Part shown: piece after piece, positions 53,876 through 57,569 of the stretch
How positions within the stretch are numbered: the stretch's first letter is position 1
Layout of the letters: each line of letters begins with the position of its first letter
Source: Actinomycetes bacterium
Lineage (GTDB): Bacteria > Actinomycetota > Actinomycetes > Actinomycetales > Dermatophilaceae
Direction of reading: 5' to 3'
DNA length: 57,569 nucleotides
NCBI GenBank assembly: GCA_029552065.1
Contig: JAKPEG010000102.1
Coordinates: 1 to 57,569 of the forward strand
The notes under the pieces: model-generated
What the model saw: only the letters and a program-made list of their open reading frames with translations
Told to the model about the DNA's origin: nothing
The model's database searches: none
Position numbers and translations under genes: made by a program

Positions 53876-54337
53876 GTGAGCATCGACGTCCTCAACGAAT
53901 CCGGCTATGCCGTCGACGAACTCGAGCTCGTCGCGTGCGCGCGGCACGTGCTCGACCGGATGCGCGTGCATTCGGAGGCGGACCTCGTGCTCACCCTCGT
54001 CGACGAGGCCGCAATGGAGGCCCTGCACCGGCAGTGGATGGACCTGCCCGGCCCGACCGACGTGATGAGCTTCCCGATGGACGAGCTGCGCCCGGGGAGT
54101 CCGGGCATCGACCCGCAGGAGGGGATCCTCGGCGACGTCGTCCTCTGCCCGTCGGTGGCCGAGCGCCAGGCCCAGGAGGCCGGGCATGCTGCCATCGAGG
54201 AGTTGCTCCTGCTCACCACCCACGGGATCCTCCACCTGCTCGGCTTCGACCACGCGCAGGAGGAGGAGAAGGCGGAGATGTTCGAGCTGCAACGCCAGCT
54301 CCTGCTCACCTTCCTCGCCGGCCGCGGTCGCGGCTGA
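53876..54337 (+). CDS. ybeY: Endoribonuclease YbeY
   Basis: A single-strand-specific rRNA maturation factor. 153 residues from GTG 53876. The zinc-binding H-x3-H-x5-H is HGILHLLGFDH near residues 116-126. TDVMSFPMDE and ILGDVVLCPSVA precede it. It is followed by a CNNM protein and era, the usual partners in ribosome biogenesis. Confidence 0.95.
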   Translation: MSIDVLNESGYAVDELELVACARHVLDRMRVHSEADLVLTLVDEAAMEALHRQWMDLPGPTDVMSFPMDELRPGSPGIDPQEGILGDVVLCPSVAERQAQEAGHAAIEELLLLTTHGILHLLGFDHAQEEEKAEMFELQRQLLLTFLAGRGRG

Positions 54338-54351
54338 CGGTCGGTTCGCCG

Positions 54352-55653
54352 GTGATCACTCAGGCGGTCCTCGTCGCGCTCGTGTCGGCGGTCGTGGCCT
54401 TCGTCCTGGCCGCCGCCGAGGCCGCACTCCACCGGATGTCGCGGGTGCGGGCCGAGGAGCTCTACGACGAAGGCCGGGTCGGGTCGGCCGCACTGCGCGC
54501 GGTGATGGGCGAGCCCACGGCATACCTCGCGGTGCTCGCCTTCCTGCGGGTGGCTGCGGAGATGACGACGGCGGTGCTCGTCACCCTCGCTGTGGCCGAG
54601 CTGGTCCCGTCGACCGGGTGGGTGCTCGCGGCGTCGATCGGGATCACCCTGCTGATGGCCTTCGTCGTCGTCGGGGTGAGCCCGCGCACGCTCGGGCGCG
54701 CGAACTACGACCGGGTCGCTCTCGTCGCCGCTCCGCTCACCCGCGGGCTCACCCGGCTGCTCGGGCCGCTCGCCTCGGGGCTGGTCGCGCTCGGGCGTGC
54801 CGTCACCCCCGGTGAGGGGTATGCCGGTGCCTTCCGCACCGAGTCCGAGCTGCGCGACCTGCTCGAGCAGGCCTCGCACACCGACGTGCTCGAGGACGAG
54901 GAGGCCGAGATGCTCGACTCGGTCTTCGAGCTGGGCGACACCCTCGCCCGCGAGGTGATGGTGCCCCGGCCGGACATGGAGACGGTCCCCGCGACCCTCT
55001 CGTTGCGCGGGGCCCTCACCCGTTTCGTGCGGACCGGCCACTCCCGGCTGCCGGTCGTCGGTGAGGACAGTGACGACGTCCGCGGGTTGCTGCACTTCAA
55101 GGACGTCGTGCAACGGGTCGTCGCGGACCCGAGTCTGCTCGACGGCGACCAGTCGCACGGGGCTCGCGTGCGCGTCACCGACGTCATGCGCCCGATGACC
55201 TTCGTGCCCGATTCCAAGCCGATCGACGACCTGCTGCGCGAGATGCAGCGCGACCACAGCCATTTCGCGCTGGTCGTCGACGAATACGGCGGCACGGCTG
55301 GGCTGGTCACCATCGAGGACATCCTCGAGGAGATCGTCGGCGAGATCGCCGACGAGCACGACCGGGCCGAGCCGGGCGTGCAGGAGCTCGGGCCGGGGGT
55401 CTACCGGGTGCCGGCGGGCATGCACATCGACGATGTCGGCGAGCTGTTCGACCTGGAGATCGACGAGGACGAGGTCGACTCGGTCGGGGGATTGCTCATC
55501 AAGGCCCTCGGCCGGATCCCGTTCGCGGGCGCCCGGGTTCAGGTCGCCGGGCTCGAGATCGAGGCCGAACGGATGGCCCACCGGCACCGGATCGCGTCGG
55601 TCCTCGTCCGGCGCTCCGCAGACGAAGGCGACAAAGGCAGGGACGATGACTGA
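54352..55653 (+). CDS. CNNM/CorC-type membrane protein (DUF21-CBS-CorC)
   Basis: 433 residues from GTG 54352, 14 bases after the ybeY stop. DUF21 membrane domain with four hydrophobic segments (residues about 1-25, 55-80, 83-105 and 122-142), then two CBS domains ([20 protein letters not shown] through [20 protein letters not shown]) and the CorC_HlyC domain ending in an acidic tail. Homologues are proposed Mg/Co transport or homeostasis proteins; hemolysin is an old name. It overlaps era by 8 bases. Confidence 0.93.
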   Translation: MITQAVLVALVSAVVAFVLAAAEAALHRMSRVRAEELYDEGRVGSAALRAVMGEPTAYLAVLAFLRVAAEMTTAVLVTLAVAELVPSTGWVLAASIGITLLMAFVVVGVSPRTLGRANYDRVALVAAPLTRGLTRLLGPLASGLVALGRAVTPGEGYAGAFRTESELRDLLEQASHTDVLEDEEAEMLDSVFELGDTLAREVMVPRPDMETVPATLSLRGALTRFVRTGHSRLPVVGEDSDDVRGLLHFKDVVQRVVADPSLLDGDQSHGARVRVTDVMRPMTFVPDSKPIDDLLREMQRDHSHFALVVDEYGGTAGLVTIEDILEEIVGEIADEHDRAEPGVQELGPGVYRVPAGMHIDDVGELFDLEIDEDEVDSVGGLLIKALGRIPFAGARVQVAGLEIEAERMAHRHRIASVLVRRSADEGDKGRDDD

Positions 55654-56650
55654 TCCTGACCCGATCCCGACGGCCAAGGGCACGAGCGGGGGCGCAACCG
55701 AGGGCACCGCGCAGGAGGCGGCAGCGGGAACTGCGGGCGCGGCATACCGGGCGGGATTCGCCTGCTTGGTCGGGCGACCGAATGCCGGCAAGTCGACTCT
55801 CACGAATGCCCTCGTCGGCCACAAGGTCGCGATCACCTCGGCGAAGCCGCAGACGACCCGGCATGCGGTCCGGGGGATCTCCACGACCGCCGAGAGCCAG
55901 CTGGTCCTCGTCGACACTCCGGGTCTGCACCGGCCGCGCACCCTGCTCGGCGAGCGGCTCAACGATCTGGTCCGCGAGACCCTGCTCGGCGTCGATGTCG
56001 TCGGCTTCTGCCTGCCGGCCGACCAGCGGGTGGGGCCCGGCGACCAGTTCATCGCAGCCGAGTTGGCCGAGCTGCAGCGAGCCCGGCGCACGCCGGTCGT
56101 CGCGATCGTCACCAAGACCGACCTCGTCCCTCGTGATCGGCTGGTCGCCCAGCTCGTCGCCGTCGACGCGCTGGGGGACTGGACTGCCGTGGTGCCGTGC
56201 TCGGCGACCGGCGGCAGCCAGGTCGACGACGTGCGCGCGGTGCTCGCGGGGCTCTTGCCGCTCTCGCCGCCGCTCTATCCCGAGCAGACGCACACGGACG
56301 AACCCGACGAGGTGATGGTCGCCGAGCTCGTGCGCGAGGCGGCGCTCGACGGGGTGCGCGACGAGCTGCCCCATTCGCTCGCCGTCGTCGTCGAGGAGAT
56401 CGTCCCGCGGGAAGGTCGGCGCGAGGGCGCCGCACCGATGCTCGACGTGCGGGTGTCGATCTACGTCGAGCGGGACAGCCAGAAGGCCATCGTCATCGGC
56501 AAGGGCGGGGCGCGGCTGCGCGCAGTGGGCGCCACCGCGCGGACGGGCATCGAGGCGCTGCTCGGCGTGAAGGTCTTCCTCGACCTGCATGTGAAGGTCG
56601 CCAAGGACTGGCAGCGCGATCCCAAGGCGCTCACCCGACTCGGCTTCTGA
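55646..56650 (+). CDS. era: GTPase Era
   Basis: Binds 16S rRNA in small-subunit assembly. 334 residues; ATG 55646 overlaps the previous gene by 8 bases. A roughly 35-residue Thr/Gly/Ala-rich N-terminal extension precedes G1 GRPNAGKS near residue 42. Then KPQTTRH (G2 region), DTPGLH (G3), TKTD (G4) and a C-terminal KH domain with VIGKGGARLRAVG near 282. The N-terminal extension is longer than usual. Confidence 0.95.
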   Translation: MTDPDPIPTAKGTSGGATEGTAQEAAAGTAGAAYRAGFACLVGRPNAGKSTLTNALVGHKVAITSAKPQTTRHAVRGISTTAESQLVLVDTPGLHRPRTLLGERLNDLVRETLLGVDVVGFCLPADQRVGPGDQFIAAELAELQRARRTPVVAIVTKTDLVPRDRLVAQLVAVDALGDWTAVVPCSATGGSQVDDVRAVLAGLLPLSPPLYPEQTHTDEPDEVMVAELVREAALDGVRDELPHSLAVVVEEIVPREGRREGAAPMLDVRVSIYVERDSQKAIVIGKGGARLRAVGATARTGIEALLGVKVFLDLHVKVAKDWQRDPKALTRLGF

Positions 56651-56697
56651 CCCCGGCGCCTCGCGCGCGTGCGGGGGAGACTCGCAGGTGAGGCAGG

Positions 56698-57498
56698 ATG
56701 ACGCCCATGGCCACCCTCGTCTTCGTCCACGCCCATCCCGACGACGAGGCCTCGCAGACCGCGGGCGCGATGTGCCGGGCCGTTGCGGAGGGTCACCGGG
56801 TGGTGCTGGTCGTGGCGACGGGTGGCGAGCATGGTGAGGCGCCGGCGGATCTCGCGCCCGGCGAATCGGTAGCCGATCGTCGCCGTCGCGAGCTGAACGG
56901 GTCGGCGCGGGTCCTCGGGATCCATCGGGTCGAGTCGCTCGGCTATGTCGACTCCGGGATGACCGGCTGGGACCAGAACGACCACGACCACGCCTTCGCG
57001 CAGGCGCCGGTCGACCAGGCCGCGGGGCGGTTGGTGGCACTGCTCGACGAAGAGGAGGCCGACCTGCTCGTCGGCTATGACTGGCACGGCGGTTACGGGC
57101 ACCCCGACCACATCCAGGTCCACCGAGTCGTGCACCGTGCCGCCGAGCTCGCCGCCCGTCGGCCGCGGCTCCTCGAAGCGACGATGAATCGTGACCTCAT
57201 GCGCGCGATGGCCGCACAGGCCGCGGCCGCGGGGATGGCGGACGGCTTCGACCCGGACGGCCCGATGGACGACGGCAACCCCATGGGCACACCGGAGGCC
57301 GAGATCCACTGGCAGGTGGACTGCACGGCATACCTCGCCCAGCGCCGAGCCGCGCTCGAGTGCCACGCCTCCCAGACCTCCGACGTGGGCATGATGCTTG
57401 GGATGCCGCCCGAGGTCTTCGCCGCCTTCTTCGGCCGCGAGCACTACATCGAGCCCGGCCGTCCTGGGGGCATGGTGGGTGGCTGGTTCCTCGGGTGA
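56698..57498 (+). CDS. PIG-L family deacetylase, mycothiol-amidase-like
   Basis: 266 residues from ATG 56698 (ATG 56707 is an in-frame alternative). The metal-binding HPDDE (residues 13-17) and GYGHPDHIQVHR near 138 are intact. The actinobacterial PIG-L group includes MshB and Mca, which act on mycothiol precursors and conjugates; CHASQTSD near 222 fits this group. I cannot decide between Mca-like and other amide substrates. No further gene is seen in the last 71 bases of the window. Confidence 0.9.
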   Translation: MTPMATLVFVHAHPDDEASQTAGAMCRAVAEGHRVVLVVATGGEHGEAPADLAPGESVADRRRRELNGSARVLGIHRVESLGYVDSGMTGWDQNDHDHAFAQAPVDQAAGRLVALLDEEEADLLVGYDWHGGYGHPDHIQVHRVVHRAAELAARRPRLLEATMNRDLMRAMAAQAAAAGMADGFDPDGPMDDGNPMGTPEAEIHWQVDCTAYLAQRRAALECHASQTSDVGMMLGMPPEVFAAFFGREHYIEPGRPGGMVGGWFLG

Positions 57499-57569
57499 GC
57501 GGGTTCGCGGCTGTGTTCCGGGGTCATTCGCGTGGGGGGTGTAGGTGGAAGTGGACGGTTTTGATTCCT

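Overview
The window is about 57.6 kb of very GC-rich, gene-dense chromosome from a Gram-positive actinomycete. Evidence: a ClgR regulator, the actinobacterial families DUF3046 and DUF3097, a PafBC-type recA promoter, a mycothiol-amidase-like PIG-L protein, and gene orders typical of Actinomycetota (rimO-pgsA-cinA-clgR; DUF3046 near recA-recX-miaB-miaA-dapF-hflX; holA-rpsT-lepA-hemW-hrcA-dnaJ-rsmE-HIT-phoH-ybeY-CNNM-era). Codon use and the short octamer described below suggest Micrococcales, perhaps the Intrasporangiaceae/Dermatophilaceae group; that placement is inference. I saw no IS element, prophage, CRISPR array, tRNA or rRNA.

Layout. (1) 1-3.3 kb: an accessory cassette of a subtilisin-like S8 protease with a Lys/Glu-repeat tail (5' end outside the window), a small protein that looks like an ATP-grasp protein lacking its centre, and an intact ATP-grasp ligase, joined by short gaps or overlaps. 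This is the best candidate for an undescribed system. (2) 3.4-10 kb: the FtsK translocase, then an oppositely oriented pair of peptidases (secreted M6 metalloprotease, M19 dipeptidase). (3) 10-18.2 kb: rimO-pgsA-cinA-clgR, the Lhr helicase and DUF3046. (4) 18.2-30.1 kb: citrate synthase, then recA-recX with two recognisable damage-response promoter elements, a Nudix hydrolase, a tiny Cys protein behind a CsoR/CstR-like operator, an APH-type kinase, miaB-def-miaA-dapF, an RsmC-like methyltransferase and hflX. (5) 30.1-40.3 kb: a secreted coiled-coil cell-wall protein with a strikingly structured leader, an ECF sigma/partner pair, DinG, a GSA-type aminotransferase, holA, rpsT, an SDR-PemK/MazF fusion and a very small secreted peptide. 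(6) 40.3-57.5 kb: lepA, an XRE regulator behind a 20-bp hairpin and a DnaA box, a tyrosine phosphatase, a hairpin-rich gap of about 550 bp, hemW, DUF4870, DUF3097, hrcA (with CIRCE), dnaJ, rsmE, a second ECF sigma/partner pair, HIT, phoH, ybeY, a CNNM transporter-like protein, era and a PIG-L deacetylase.

How the genes work together: most of the window is housekeeping for translation and RNA modification (rimO, miaA, miaB, def, hflX, rpsT, lepA, rsmE, ybeY, era), DNA maintenance (ftsK, recA, recX, lhr, dinG, holA) and proteostasis (clgR, hrcA, dnaJ). Two sigma-factor operons and several secreted proteins face the envelope.

One genome-scale signal cuts across everything. The non-palindromic octamer GTATGCCG/CGGCATAC (counted through its 7-mer core) occurs about 75 times by hand count, about once per 770 bp, where base composition predicts only a few. 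It appears in every reading frame, in both orientations, in intergenic DNA, inside a terminator and inside the CIRCE spacer. It forces otherwise rare codons (ATA, GTA, GCA, TAT), so selection seems to act on the DNA itself.
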